A stretch of DNA of 64,000 nt from DASWZN01 sp963841635 (GTDB taxonomy: Bacteria; Acidobacteriota; Terriglobia; Bryobacterales; Bryobacteraceae): contig CAWJDO010000002.1 of assembly GCA_963841635.1 (NCBI GenBank), positions 3,534,001 through 3,598,000 on the forward strand. Reading direction: 5' to 3'. The stretch's first letter is position 1. Every line of letters starts with the position of its first letter. Shown here piece by piece: positions 7,972-16,428 of the stretch. A program made the position numbers and the translations under genes. The notes beneath the pieces were generated by a model. That model was not told the origin of the DNA. It did not search any database and saw only the letters and a list, made by a program, of their open reading frames with translations.

Positions 7972-9249
7972 ATGGACGCCTTACTGATGCTCGCCGCCGG
8001 GATCGCCGCCGGCGCGGGGGCCGCCTGGCTCTATTCGCGCTCCGGCCGCGCCGTATTGGGCGAGCGTCTGGACGCGCGCGACCGCCAGGTCCAGGAGATG
8101 GACGGGCGCCTGAAAGAAGGCCAGGGCCGGATCGAAGCACTGCAAATCCGCGAGTCCGCTCTGGGCGCGACGCTGGAACAGGAACGGAAGTCCGCCCAGG
8201 AGAAACTGGCGCTGCTCGAACAGGCGCGGCAGAGGCTGACCGAGACCTTCCAGGCCCTTTCCGCGGAAGCGCTCACCCGCAATAACCAGGCGTTCCTCGA
8301 CCTCGCCGCCACGCGCCAGCAGGCCATCGAGCAGGTGATCAAGCCCATCGCCGATTCGCTCGACAAGGTGGACCATCAGATTCAGGCCATGGAGCAGAAC
8401 CGCGCCGTCCTGAGCGACCAGGTGAAGGGCTTGTCGTCGGAGACCGGCCGGTTGGTCACCGCCCTGCGCTCTCCCAAGGCCCGCGGACGGTGGGGAGAGA
8501 TCCAGCTTCAGAGAGTGGTGGAGCTGGCCGGGATGATCGAGCGATGCGACTTCGTCCTGCAGGAGTCGGTGGGCACCGAGGACGGCCTGCTGCGGCCGGA
8601 CATGATCGTGAAACTGCCGGGCGGCAAGAGCATCGTGGTGGATTCCAAGGTCTCTCTCCAGGCCTACCTGGAAGCATTCGAAACCACCGACGAGGACGTA
8701 CGCGCGGCCAGGTTCAAGCAGCACGCGGCGCAGGTTCGCACACACGTGACGCAGCTTTCGGCCAAGTCCTACTGGGAGCAATTCCAGCCCGCGCCGGAGT
8801 TCGTGATCATGTTCCTGCCTGGCGAGCCGTTCTTCGGAGCGGCGCTCGAGGCTGACCCGTCGCTGATCGAATACGGCGTCGAGCGGCGCGTGCTCATGGC
8901 GACTCCGACCACTCTGATAGCCCTGCTCAAGGCGGTGGCATACGGCTGGCGGCAGGAAGCGCTGGCGGAGAATGCCCAGAAGATCGCCGACCTCGGGCGC
9001 GAGTTGTACGCCCGCCTGTCAACTCTAGGGGGCCACTTCGATGATCTGCGCAGCGCGCTCGACCGCGCGGTGGTCGCCTACAACAACGCCGTGGGCTCGC
9101 TCGAATCGCGAGTCCTGGTAAGCGCGCGCAAGTTCCGCGACCTGGAGGCCGCCTCGCCCGAAGGCATGAAGCCGCTCGAAACGGTGGACCGTGCCACGCG
9201 CCAACTGCAGGCGCCCGATGTCGCGGCGGAGACGACCGAGCGGGGGTGA
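7972..9249 (+). CDS. rmuC: DNA recombination protein RmuC
   Basis: This 425-residue protein has one N-terminal membrane anchor (LLMLAAGIAAGAGAAWLYSR), a long coiled coil (about residues 30-150) and the RmuC nuclease-like domain (about 165-390). Landmarks are GRWGEIQLQRVVELAGM, MIVKLPGGKSIVVDSKVSL and FVIMFLPGEPFF, the last two being the DSK/ExK-like part of the restriction-endonuclease fold. RmuC limits inversions at short repeats; its biochemical activity is still poorly defined. Length and domain order are normal for the family. The start is the ATG opening the membrane segment. Confidence 0.93.
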   Translation: MDALLMLAAGIAAGAGAAWLYSRSGRAVLGERLDARDRQVQEMDGRLKEGQGRIEALQIRESALGATLEQERKSAQEKLALLEQARQRLTETFQALSAEALTRNNQAFLDLAATRQQAIEQVIKPIADSLDKVDHQIQAMEQNRAVLSDQVKGLSSETGRLVTALRSPKARGRWGEIQLQRVVELAGMIERCDFVLQESVGTEDGLLRPDMIVKLPGGKSIVVDSKVSLQAYLEAFETTDEDVRAARFKQHAAQVRTHVTQLSAKSYWEQFQPAPEFVIMFLPGEPFFGAALEADPSLIEYGVERRVLMATPTTLIALLKAVAYGWRQEALAENAQKIADLGRELYARLSTLGGHFDDLRSALDRAVVAYNNAVGSLESRVLVSARKFRDLEAASPEGMKPLETVDRATRQLQAPDVAAETTERG

Positions 9250-9313
9250 GGCCCAGGGCGCGGTCTAGTGCACGGCCGTCCACGTGATGAGACAGTGATG
9301 TCGAGGATCCGCG

Positions 9314-9561
9314 ATGACGATTCACATCCCAGATTGACCTCGCGTGCGGCCTGGAGGGCATTGCCGCCGCGCAGCAGAAGAGCGTGGAGCAGGTGGCCCT
9401 GGAGGGTCTGCGCTCTCTTCGAACGAGTGAGCTCGCCAGAAGTTGTCTTGCGGACCGTTCGTGGCCTCCCTCACCCGAGTGCTGCGGCTATTGACGACCT
9501 CGATGCAGCCATTGCTGCCGCACGGCTGCCCGTCCGCGAGGCTCGCCGGTGGTTTCCCTGA
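9314..9561 (+). pseudogene. Decayed small antitoxin-like gene
   Basis: The start MTIHIPD at 9314 stops after seven codons. One base out of frame, the reading continues as LACGLEGIAAAQQKSVEQVALEGLRSL. A second shift is needed to reach PSAAAIDDLDAAIAAARLPV, which ends at 9561. Stitched together these pieces give a plausible 80-residue protein that resembles short ribbon-helix or antitoxin-type proteins ending in an acidic helix. I infer at least two frameshifts. No toxin gene is adjacent. The interval 9250-9594 holds nothing else that I can recognise. Confidence 0.4.
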
Positions 9562-9594
9562 GTCGCCGGCCGAAACGCGTGGCCGTCCGCGTCC

Positions 9595-10695
9595 CTACCC
9601 CAGCCTCAACCCCAGCCCCGGTTCGTCCGGCAAAATCAGCTTGCCGTTTTCAACGCGCACCCCGCTGTGAGCGTCGTTCGAGATGAGCAGATTGCCGTCC
9701 AGATCCGCGTAGTCCACCAGCGGCGACAGGTGCGCGGCCGCGGTCACCGAGATCGAGCTCGAGATCATGCAGCCCAGCATCGTTTTCAGCCCCAGCGACT
9801 TCGCGATCTGGATCATCTTATATGCTTCGAGAATGCCGCCGCACTTGTCCAGCTTCACGTTGATGCCATCGTAAACGCCGGCGCACCGCGGCACGTCCGC
9901 GGGCCGCTCGCAGGCCTCGTCCGCAATCAGCGGCAGGTGGACGCGCTGGCGCACCCAGCGCATCTCTTCGAGCATCCCCGCCGGCATCGGCTGCTCCACG
10001 AACTCCACGCCCTGCGTTTCCAGCCAGTTGATCTTGCGGACCGCCTCTTCCTTGTCCGTCCAGCCCTCGTTGGCGTCCACGCGCAGCGGCTTTTTGGTGA
10101 CGCTGCGCACGGCCTCGATGGTCGGCTCGTCGGTCGCCAGGCCGACCTTGACCTTCAGCACCGGATACGCCTCCGCCTCGCGCACCTTCTGGCGCGTGAT
10201 CTCGGGCGTGTCGATGCCGATCGAAAACGTTGTCACCGGCGCATCGCGCGGATCGAGGCCGAAGTACCGGTAGAGCGGCACGCCGAGCTTCTGGCCGACC
10301 CAGTCCATCAGCGCGATATCGATGGCGGCCTTGGCGGCGTACTGGCCCTCCATACGCTGCGAGACTTCGACCATCACCTTCGCGAACTCCCACGGATTCG
10401 CCGCCGCGAGAACCTCGAGGATGCCGCTGATCGCCGCCTGCGCGGAGCGCGCGTCTTCTTTGTAGCGCACGATGGGAGCGCCTTCGCCCAAGCCCGTCAC
10501 GCCGTCGCGCGTGTAATCGAACTGGATCACCTCGCGGTACTGGCTGGAGGACATGGTGGTGGTCCAGGTATGCCTGAGCATCAGGCGGGCCACGCGCGTT
10601 TCGATCTTCGCCTTCCCCGCCCCGGCTCGCGGAAGCGCCTTCCCCACTGCGACCGGCAGCGCCAGAGCGCTCTTCATCCAATTGCGGCGATTCAT
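9595..10695 (-). CDS. Exported enolase-superfamily epimerase (L-Ala-D/L-Glu epimerase type)
   Basis: This 366-residue protein has the muconate-lactonising/dipeptide-epimerase plan. Catalytic candidates are the KVKVG pair (Lys181/Lys183), metal ligands Asp207 (RVDANEGW), Glu234 (FVEQP) and Asp259 (IADEA), Lys281 in NVKLDKCGG, and the late YADLDG motif. These fit dipeptide epimerases. The N terminus (MNRRNWMKSALALPVAVGKA) looks like a twin-arginine signal, which would place it outside the cytoplasm, unlike E. coli YcjG or B. subtilis YkfB. Its start overlaps the stop of the NlpC/P60 gene by four bases. That pairing supports processing of murein-derived L-Ala-D-Glu. Confidence 0.85.
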   Translation of the reverse strand: MNRRNWMKSALALPVAVGKALPRAGAGKAKIETRVARLMLRHTWTTTMSSSQYREVIQFDYTRDGVTGLGEGAPIVRYKEDARSAQAAISGILEVLAAANPWEFAKVMVEVSQRMEGQYAAKAAIDIALMDWVGQKLGVPLYRYFGLDPRDAPVTTFSIGIDTPEITRQKVREAEAYPVLKVKVGLATDEPTIEAVRSVTKKPLRVDANEGWTDKEEAVRKINWLETQGVEFVEQPMPAGMLEEMRWVRQRVHLPLIADEACERPADVPRCAGVYDGINVKLDKCGGILEAYKMIQIAKSLGLKTMLGCMISSSISVTAAAHLSPLVDYADLDGNLLISNDAHSGVRVENGKLILPDEPGLGLRLG

Positions 10696-11534
10696 TTCAG
10701 CCTCCGCGCGGCCACGAACAGCTTGTCCCAGAACGGATCGTCGAGCCGGTCGATACGCACCACGGGATGCTCGTGCACCGTGGCGCTGATGAACTCTCCG
10801 CCGCCGAGGTACATTCCGGTGTGCGTGATGTGACGGTCCGAGGTGCCGAAGTAGACCAGGTCGCCCGGCCGCAGATCCTTGCGCTCGACCGCGCCCAGGC
10901 CCTTGAAGGCCGCCTGCGGCTGCGCGTCGCGCGGAAGCAGCACGCCGAGCCTGCGGTACAGCATCTGGACGAAGCCCGAGCAGTCATAACCATACGTGGA
11001 CGTGCCGCCCCACAGATACGGCAGACCCAGAAACCGCTTACTCAAGGTGGGCAAATCGGCCGGAGTGAGATGCGGGGGATCGAAGACGACATCGCCGCGC
11101 GCGACCCACGCCGGTTCGCCTTCGACGAGCGCCACGTGAATCCACCGCGCGCCGTCGTCCGGCGGCTCGGCAATCACCTCCAGGCGCGTCTCGAAGGGCA
11201 CGGTGAGGAGTGGCTCGTGCTTCGTCACGTCAGGCTCGCGATACAGGTTCGCGAAAAGGCTCTCCACTCGGGCCACCCGCCCGGACGCGGCGTATCCCGC
11301 TTCGCCGTCGCGCAGCCCGCGAACCGCGGCGAGCGGCGTCCAGCCCATGTACTCGTCGGGTGTCTCCACCTTGGCCCATCCTTCCTGCTCCTCGAGGATG
11401 CGGACCGGCGTGCCGTAGATCGCCTGCGAGACCACGTCCGCAAGCGCGTCGGGCTTCGAGTACATGGTCGCCACAGGGTCCAGGACCACGGCTGGGCGAA
11501 GGAGTTGGGTAGAGAGCGCCAAGGCAAGCCACAT
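10692..11534 (-). CDS. NlpC/P60 family murein peptidase, YkfC-like
   Basis: This 280-residue protein has a short hydrophobic N terminus, two SH3-like modules (about residues 18-75 and 85-150) and a C-terminal NlpC/P60 domain. The catalytic cysteine is Cys185 in YGYDCSGFVQ, the histidine His238 in HITHTGMYLGGGEF, and the third polar residue lies in VHEHPVV. Family members cut the D-Glu to diamino acid bond of stem peptides. The gene is followed, with a four-base overlap, by the Ala-Glu-type epimerase, echoing the ykfC/ykfB pairing in Bacillus. The ATG at 11534 was chosen because sequence upstream is out of character. Confidence 0.85.
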   Translation of the reverse strand: MWLALALSTQLLRPAVVLDPVATMYSKPDALADVVSQAIYGTPVRILEEQEGWAKVETPDEYMGWTPLAAVRGLRDGEAGYAASGRVARVESLFANLYREPDVTKHEPLLTVPFETRLEVIAEPPDDGARWIHVALVEGEPAWVARGDVVFDPPHLTPADLPTLSKRFLGLPYLWGGTSTYGYDCSGFVQMLYRRLGVLLPRDAQPQAAFKGLGAVERKDLRPGDLVYFGTSDRHITHTGMYLGGGEFISATVHEHPVVRIDRLDDPFWDKLFVAARRLK

Positions 11535-11578
11535 GCTTTTCCCATTGTGGACCCAAGCAGGCAGCCGAGGGAACCCTT

Positions 11579-12871
11579 TTACGCCCGCATCTGGAGCGCG
11601 GCTTCGGCCAGGCCGCTCCGATGCCCTTCCTCGCGCCCGCGCTCTTCGGTCGCCATTCCGTCGGAGAACGCGCTCGCCAGCCGCTCCAGAATCCCCCGTT
11701 TGCGCGTAAACCGGCGCCGGCGGCTGTGGAGAAACTCGAATGTGAACGGCGACCGGCGCTCCAGTTCCCGGAGGTAGGCCGGCGAGTAACACTCCCGCGC
11801 TTCTCCCGCCGCGCCGGTCAGAAGCATGAAGAAGCTCGTCCGGATGAGCTCCTGGATGGCCGCCGGAGCGGTGGCTCCAACGCTGTCCAGGCCCGCCAGC
11901 ACGCGCGCGCCGAAAGCGAAGGCGCGGTTCGTTACCGCGTCCAGCGGCTCGCGGCCCGCCACCTCGGCAAACACCGTGCGAATGCCGTCCTGGGCGTCGG
12001 CGGCCACATCCTGCAAATCGTCGCCAAGCTGAAGCGCGACTCCCCATGCGAAAGCGAACTCCGCCGCTGCTGGATCGAGCGCGCCCGCGGCCAGCCAGGC
12101 GTCAGCGACCACTGATGCCCCGCCCTTCTCGAAGCTGATCTCGAGCACGTCTCCCGCGCCGTCCGTGCGGTGCAGTTGCAGGCTGCGTTCCTGCGCCCGG
12201 TGAATGGCCAGAAGGCTGGCGAAAACGTCTGGGAATTCGGTTCTGGAATACTGACTCTCGATCAGGCCAACCAGCGTCCAGGCATGTTCCTCATGACGGC
12301 CGCGGGGCGGAAGATCGCCGCCCGCCAAGCGCGCGCCGAAGCGGTGGTTGAACGCGCGCTTGTCGGCTTCGGACACCGCGGGCTCGTCGAGGTAGTTGTC
12401 GGTACATGGGTACAACATGCTGTACCCGAAGATGGCTGGAGTCAATCGCGCCGGCAGGCCCAGCAGCATCTGGAGACCGTTCGCCGTCCACGCGTTGCGG
12501 CTGGCCTGGAAGACGTCGTCGGCGCTCATCTGTGGATCGAACAGACGCGCGGCGCGCGCCAGTTCCCTGCCCGTCTCCGTGAAGCCGCCGCTCAGCAGCA
12601 GGTCGAGGTGGCGTTCTTCGAAATCGAGCGCCTCGCGAGCGAACACGCGGAACGCGGCGGTCAGGCGTTCCTCGGCGCCGGCTTGTTCGGGCCTGGTCCT
12701 CGGAGCGGCGCGCAGTTCGGCTTCGACGGTATCGAGATAGCGGTCGAGGCACGCTTCGCGGCGCGCCTGGTCGGCCGCGGAATAGGATGGCAGGAAACCG
12801 GGCGGCGCCGGATCGGCCTCGCGCCACCACTCCAGAAGCCGGGTCATCGTGGCGTGCGGATCGCGTGGCAT
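11579..12871 (-). CDS. Isoprenoid-synthase-fold protein, polyprenyl-synthetase-like
   Basis: This 430-residue mostly helical protein has two Asp-rich stretches spaced as in class I isoprenoid synthases: CTDNYLDEP (about residues 156-164), a DNxxD variant of the first motif, and LQLGDDLQDVAAD (about 285-297), a DDxxD second motif. Such motifs bind magnesium diphosphate. The rest does not resemble standard GGPP or FPP synthases, and the protein is about 100 residues longer than those. It may be a diverged prenyl transferase, a terpene-cyclase-like enzyme or a scaffold that kept the fold. It ends 44 nt downstream of the NlpC start with no overlap, so co-transcription is uncertain. Confidence 0.6.
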   Translation of the reverse strand: MPRDPHATMTRLLEWWREADPAPPGFLPSYSAADQARREACLDRYLDTVEAELRAAPRTRPEQAGAEERLTAAFRVFAREALDFEERHLDLLLSGGFTETGRELARAARLFDPQMSADDVFQASRNAWTANGLQMLLGLPARLTPAIFGYSMLYPCTDNYLDEPAVSEADKRAFNHRFGARLAGGDLPPRGRHEEHAWTLVGLIESQYSRTEFPDVFASLLAIHRAQERSLQLHRTDGAGDVLEISFEKGGASVVADAWLAAGALDPAAAEFAFAWGVALQLGDDLQDVAADAQDGIRTVFAEVAGREPLDAVTNRAFAFGARVLAGLDSVGATAPAAIQELIRTSFFMLLTGAAGEARECYSPAYLRELERRSPFTFEFLHSRRRRFTRKRGILERLASAFSDGMATEERGREEGHRSGLAEAALQMRA

Positions 12872-12968
12872 GGCTCAGATTATGGTACGCGCAATGGGCG
12901 CACGATGTTCCAGGCCGCAAGCGATCGCTATGCTATCGTGGATGATGTCCGCCACGAAGTTCCACGCG

Positions 12969-13045
12969 GGGCCGGTAGCTCAGGTGGTTAGAGCATCTGC
13001 CTTTTAAGCAGAGGGTCGCGGGTTCGAGTCCCGCCCGGCTCACCA
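12969..13045 (+). tRNA. tRNA-Lys (TTT anticodon)
   Basis: The 77-nt gene includes an encoded CCA. The acceptor stem GGGCCGG pairs with CCGGCTC (one G-T pair). The D stem is GCTC/GAGC, the anticodon loop is CTTTTAA, and the T arm contains GGTTCGAGTCC. Its 3' half from 13001 onward is duplicated at 20530-20577, which marks it as the integration site of the element downstream. The gene stays intact after integration. Confidence 0.95.
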
Positions 13046-13048
13046 AGA
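13001..13048 (+). repeat. attL: 48-bp direct repeat within tRNA-Lys
   Basis: The 48 bases from the anticodon loop through the CCA and three bases beyond (AGA) are identical to 20530-20577. This is the expected core of tyrosine-recombinase integration into a tRNA 3' end. The integrase gene lies 12 nt inward, facing the tRNA. Confidence 0.92.
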
Positions 13049-13059
13049 AAACACAGTGC

Positions 13060-14373
13060 TTATTGGACTCGCTCCTCTTTTGCAGTCCCCGACTTTGGGG
13101 GATTTTGTGGGGACCCCGCGGAAATCTCTTCGCTGGAAGCCTTCGGACGCTCAACCGACGTCAGAGCAGAGCGCATTTCCTCCACGCTGAAATGGCCGTA
13201 CCGGGCGCTCATGAGTGCCAACGTACCGGGCGCCCACCCGAGCAACTTCCCGATGATCGGCAGGGGAACGCGCGCGGCGATCAGGCGGGAGGCGCAGGAG
13301 TGGCGCAGGTCATGGATGCGAACTCCTATGAGACCGGCCGGGAGTTCCGCGGTTCTCCAGTGGCAGGTGAGGCACTCGTAACCCGTGGCGGGCTTCGCCA
13401 CGTCCGCGAGTCGGCCTGAATTGCACTGCGGACAATGGCGCCGCGTTCGTTGCCGGGCTTCTCCCCATGCGCTCTTGATTGAGCCCGTGGGCCGCGTGGG
13501 GTCGCAGTCGTAAACATTCGGAGTCTGGAATCCAAAAACCTCATCGGCGCCGCTGGCCGCATAGCGTTCGTGTCCGAAGACGAAATGCTCGAGTCTGCGG
13601 TCGGGGAATGACTGAGCCCAAAACGCGAGGGTTTCGACGGCCCGCGTGGTAAGCGGAATCGTGCGGCCGGCGCCCGCGCGGGTCTTGTCGCGCCCGAACG
13701 TCAGGCAGCGGTTCTCAAAATCGACGTTGCGCCATTGCAGGCGAAAAAGGGTCCCACTGCGCGCGCCGCATTCGAGCGCGAGCGTCACGAAAGGCAGCAG
13801 GGCGCGACTGCGCGAGCGGCCGCACTCCGCGAGTAGGCGCGCCTCCTCTTCGGCACTGAGCGCGCGGCCACAGTCGGAACGTTCCGGCAGCATCTCAACG
13901 CGGGCCTGAATGCGCGCCCATTGGCCGGCCCGCTGCATGACTGCGCGAAGGGCTGCGACTTCGAGGTTGATGCTTCGACCGCTGGCGTCTTCCGCCTGGC
14001 GCGCGCGCTGATAGGCCGTTACGTCCTTCGCCTCAATGTCCGTCAGCAGGTGTTTGCCGAACACGGGCAACAGGTGTTTCAGGCTGTTCTCAGCGATACC
14101 GCGCGTGCGCTCTGCCCACCGCGCCCGCGAGTCCATCCACTCCCGAGCTGCAACGGAGAATAGGGGCGGGCGTTCGGCTTTGCGGATGCCGCTGGCGCCG
14201 TCTCGGAGGGCCTGTCTGCGCTTGTCCTCGACCTTGCGGGCGAGCGTGATTCCTGGCTGGTGTGTGCTCTCGCGGATGCGCTGGCCTTGGAAGGAAAACT
14301 CCATCCAAAAGACTTTGGACTCCTTCATCTCTCCGGTTTTCGGGTCTCGATTCTTTGGACGATAGACTGACAC
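13060..14373 (-). CDS. Tyrosine site-specific integrase with inserted zinc ribbon
   Basis: This 437-residue recombinase has an N-terminal arm-binding and SAM-like region (to about residue 165) and a catalytic domain. The catalytic set is Arg in CGARSGTLFRLQW, Lys in DKTRAGAGRTIPL, His354 and Arg357 in IHDLRHS, Trp in LLGWAPG and Tyr392 in SARYGHFS. Between the Lys and the HxxR motif lies an unusual insertion with C314-x2-C317 and C334-x2-C337, a likely zinc ribbon. The GTG start at 14373 sits behind GGGAGGAG. It starts one base after the upstream gene ends and it faces attL, as integrases of tRNA-borne islands do. Confidence 0.92.
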   Translation of the reverse strand: MSVYRPKNRDPKTGEMKESKVFWMEFSFQGQRIRESTHQPGITLARKVEDKRRQALRDGASGIRKAERPPLFSVAAREWMDSRARWAERTRGIAENSLKHLLPVFGKHLLTDIEAKDVTAYQRARQAEDASGRSINLEVAALRAVMQRAGQWARIQARVEMLPERSDCGRALSAEEEARLLAECGRSRSRALLPFVTLALECGARSGTLFRLQWRNVDFENRCLTFGRDKTRAGAGRTIPLTTRAVETLAFWAQSFPDRRLEHFVFGHERYAASGADEVFGFQTPNVYDCDPTRPTGSIKSAWGEARQRTRRHCPQCNSGRLADVAKPATGYECLTCHWRTAELPAGLIGVRIHDLRHSCASRLIAARVPLPIIGKLLGWAPGTLALMSARYGHFSVEEMRSALTSVERPKASSEEISAGSPQNPPKSGTAKEERVQ

Positions 14374-14374
14374 G

Positions 14375-15031
14375 TTAGCTCCTCCCTCTCAGCGACGCTC
14401 GTATGTCGGCAAGCGCCTTTTTGCGTTTCTTGTCTTCCCGTGCGGTGTACGCGCTCCGGGCCTTCTTCTTTTTCTCCACGACTTCCGGCCGCGCCTGAAA
14501 ATGGGCATTCCGGCAGGAGTCGGAACAGAAGCGGTCCATCTCGCGTTCCGACACCCGATAGTTCTCCTTGCACTGCTCGCACAGCCGCACCTTGCGGAGT
14601 TCCCCATGTGCGGCAAGGCGGGCCAGCGCAGCCGCCACAGCCGCTTCGCCCACCTGGACCGTAACGCCCTGATGGGTGACTTCGACCGTCCGGCCGCGTG
14701 CCTGCCGGGGGATCGCATTGTAGCGCCACACTCCCGAGTCCATGTCATAGACCAGGACGGGGCTGAAGGTGTAGTGCGAGAGAAGCTCGTTCACCCTGTC
14801 GTGGTGGGCGCGGAACTCCGCCTCCCCTGCCCGCCCGGTATCGGCCATCTTGCGGAGGTACTCAAGGTGCGCGCGGATGCCGAGCACATGCGTCCGGGCC
14901 TTTGTCCCTTTGGCTGCGTTCAACCATTCGGCCACGATCAGAGCATCCGTCAGCGACAGGGACCGCATCCGCGCGTGCGGGAGCGGCGGCGCAACGTCCT
15001 TCATGAATTCTGCCTTCGTTCGCGTCTGCAA
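14375..15031 (-). CDS. Zinc-finger protein of unknown function (CGNR-like C terminus)
   Basis: This 218-residue protein starts at a TTG (15031) preceded by a strong AAGGAGG about eight bases upstream. The C-terminal part has a treble-clef-like zinc motif: CEQC, then 17 residues later CSDSCRNAHFQARPE, followed by a highly basic tail. That motif resembles the CGNR/ABATE zinc-finger class of DNA-binding regulators. The N-terminal 140 residues are helical without a known domain. It is cotranscribed with the integrase and may regulate it. It diverges from the excisionase-like gene, so the 72-nt gap probably holds the control region of the element. Confidence 0.7.
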   Translation of the reverse strand: MQTRTKAEFMKDVAPPLPHARMRSLSLTDALIVAEWLNAAKGTKARTHVLGIRAHLEYLRKMADTGRAGEAEFRAHHDRVNELLSHYTFSPVLVYDMDSGVWRYNAIPRQARGRTVEVTHQGVTVQVGEAAVAAALARLAAHGELRKVRLCEQCKENYRVSEREMDRFCSDSCRNAHFQARPEVVEKKKKARSAYTAREDKKRKKALADIRASLRGRS

Positions 15032-15103
15032 CGGTACTTCCTCCTTACGTTGCTTCTAAGTGTATCGCTTGCAGAGAAAGAAGTCTAGGGGTAAAAAAGA
15101 ACC
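15032..15103. promoter_or_regulatory. Divergent control region of the element
   Basis: This 72-nt gap separates the leftward integrase operon from the rightward operon of the element. It contains the strong Shine-Dalgarno of the leftward gene and an AT-richer stretch near 15084-15100 before the rightward start. I cannot define operators or -35/-10 boxes with confidence. Confidence 0.4.
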
Positions 15104-15301
15104 ATGCAGGCAACAGGCAGAAAGCTACTGACGGTGGCGGAGGCCGCGGCGGAACTCGGCTTGCGCCCCAAGACCCTCCGACAGAAAATCTGGATGCGCC
15201 AGATCGAGTATTGCAAGATCGGCGGCGCCGTCCGAATCCCCCTGTCCGTTATCGACCGCATCATCGCTGAATCGACCGTCCCCTCGAGGCCGGCCGCGTA
15301 G
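15104..15301 (+). CDS. Excisionase-like small helix-turn-helix protein
   Basis: This 65-residue protein is a winged-helix MerR/Xis-type DNA-binding domain: LTVAEAAAELGLRPKTLRQKIWMRQIEYCKIGGAVRIPLSVIDRII. Proteins of this form act as excisionases or as element regulators. Its position at the head of the rightward operon and opposite the integrase supports an excisionase or directionality role. The next gene starts immediately at its stop (TAGATG), suggesting coupling. Confidence 0.8.
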   Translation: MQATGRKLLTVAEAAAELGLRPKTLRQKIWMRQIEYCKIGGAVRIPLSVIDRIIAESTVPSRPAA

Positions 15302-15586
15302 ATGGCCGACCCGCTCCAACGCGGCGCGCGCCATCGCCACCACGATGCCGAACTGATCGACGTCGTCACCTTCCGGCACCCATCCGGCGAGGTCTGCGAC
15401 CCGCGCACCCTCAGCGACGATCAGGCGGCCGGCATGATCGCGGCCGTCAATGCCCGCGCGGACCTTCCACAGATCGCAAAGGATCTCTACGCCGTGCTCC
15501 TGACGCGAGCGCGCAAGGGCGACTCCGCAGCCGACAAGCTGGGCTCGGAGCTTGCCGCGGCGCGGGCCAAGCGAGGCGCCGCATGA
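15302..15586 (+). CDS. Element protein of unknown function, 94 aa
   Basis: This protein begins directly after the excisionase-like gene stop and overlaps the replication-like gene by four bases. The sequence (ELIDVVTFRHPSGEVCDPRTLSDDQAAGMIAAVNARADLP onward) has no motif that I recognise; the C-terminal 40 residues are helical and charged. Translation coupling on both sides shows that it is a real gene of the element operon. Confidence 0.6.
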   Translation: MADPLQRGARHRHHDAELIDVVTFRHPSGEVCDPRTLSDDQAAGMIAAVNARADLPQIAKDLYAVLLTRARKGDSAADKLGSELAAARAKRGAA

Positions 15587-16428
15587 TGAACGGCGGGTAC
15601 GTCAAGGTTTACCGCAAGCTCCTCGATGACCCGATCTTCACTCAGGCGCCACACGTCTACTTCCGCCTGGCTGTCACCTTCCTGCTGAGCGCGAACTGGC
15701 GAGACCGGGAATGGTTCGACGGGCGCGGCAAGATCGTTATTCCGAGAGGCTCTTTCGTCACCAGCAGGCCGGCCATGTGCAAACTGGCGCGGGTCACGGC
15801 TCGGCAATATCGGGACGCGATGGCGTATCTGGAGGTCGTCCATTACCTGACCACCACGACGACCAGCAGATATACCGTCGTAACCATAACAAATTACGAG
15901 CGTTATCAAGGTGAGTCAGGACACGAAGGACCAACAGAAGGACCAACCGACGACCAACCGACGACCACAACTGAAGAAGTTAATCAGGGAAGAACTGGTT
16001 TACACCAGGACCTTGACTCCGACACAGACTGTCGAACTGAGCGCAAAAAACGCGCTCCGTCCGACGGCTCTGTTTCTAAAGCCTCTCGAAAACCAGTCAT
16101 TCCGCAATTCCCTGAGTTGAGAAAGATCATGTTTCAGATGCGGGACTGGCAGCCCAACGAAAAGAAGCACTACCCCTCAGATCGGGCGGTGTGCTCGGTG
16201 ATGGACGAGGCGGGTCGGAATAGCGAAGCGAGCGTGGTCAACTTGTTCGCGGTGAAGTACCACCGCCACGGCATACAACCGGGGACCGGCAGCGCACCGA
16301 GATCGTGGAAATGGTTCTCGACGGTTCTGAGGCGCTATCTCCAGGAACGGGCGCAGCAGCGAGCCGACGATGAGGCCGCTTCCGACCCCGAAACGATCTG
16401 GGATAAGGAGACCGGCGAACGATCATGA
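15583..16428 (+). CDS. Phage-type replication initiation protein-like
   Basis: This 281-residue protein opens with GYVKVYRKLLDDPIF and a winged-helix region (VRASVTSRPAMCKLARVTARQYRDAM in outline, about residues 30-110), as in the N-terminal domains of phage O/DnaD-type replication proteins. A Thr/Gln-rich low-complexity linker follows (about 110-180). The C-terminal 100 residues contain aromatic and charged helices (SWKWFSTVLRRYLQERAQQ). The role as an initiator or helicase loader is inference from architecture; there is no helicase or primase in the element. Its start overlaps the preceding stop (ATGATGA). Confidence 0.55.
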   Translation: MMNGGYVKVYRKLLDDPIFTQAPHVYFRLAVTFLLSANWRDREWFDGRGKIVIPRGSFVTSRPAMCKLARVTARQYRDAMAYLEVVHYLTTTTTSRYTVVTITNYERYQGESGHEGPTEGPTDDQPTTTTEEVNQGRTGLHQDLDSDTDCRTERKKRAPSDGSVSKASRKPVIPQFPELRKIMFQMRDWQPNEKKHYPSDRAVCSVMDEAGRNSEASVVNLFAVKYHRHGIQPGTGSAPRSWKWFSTVLRRYLQERAQQRADDEAASDPETIWDKETGERS

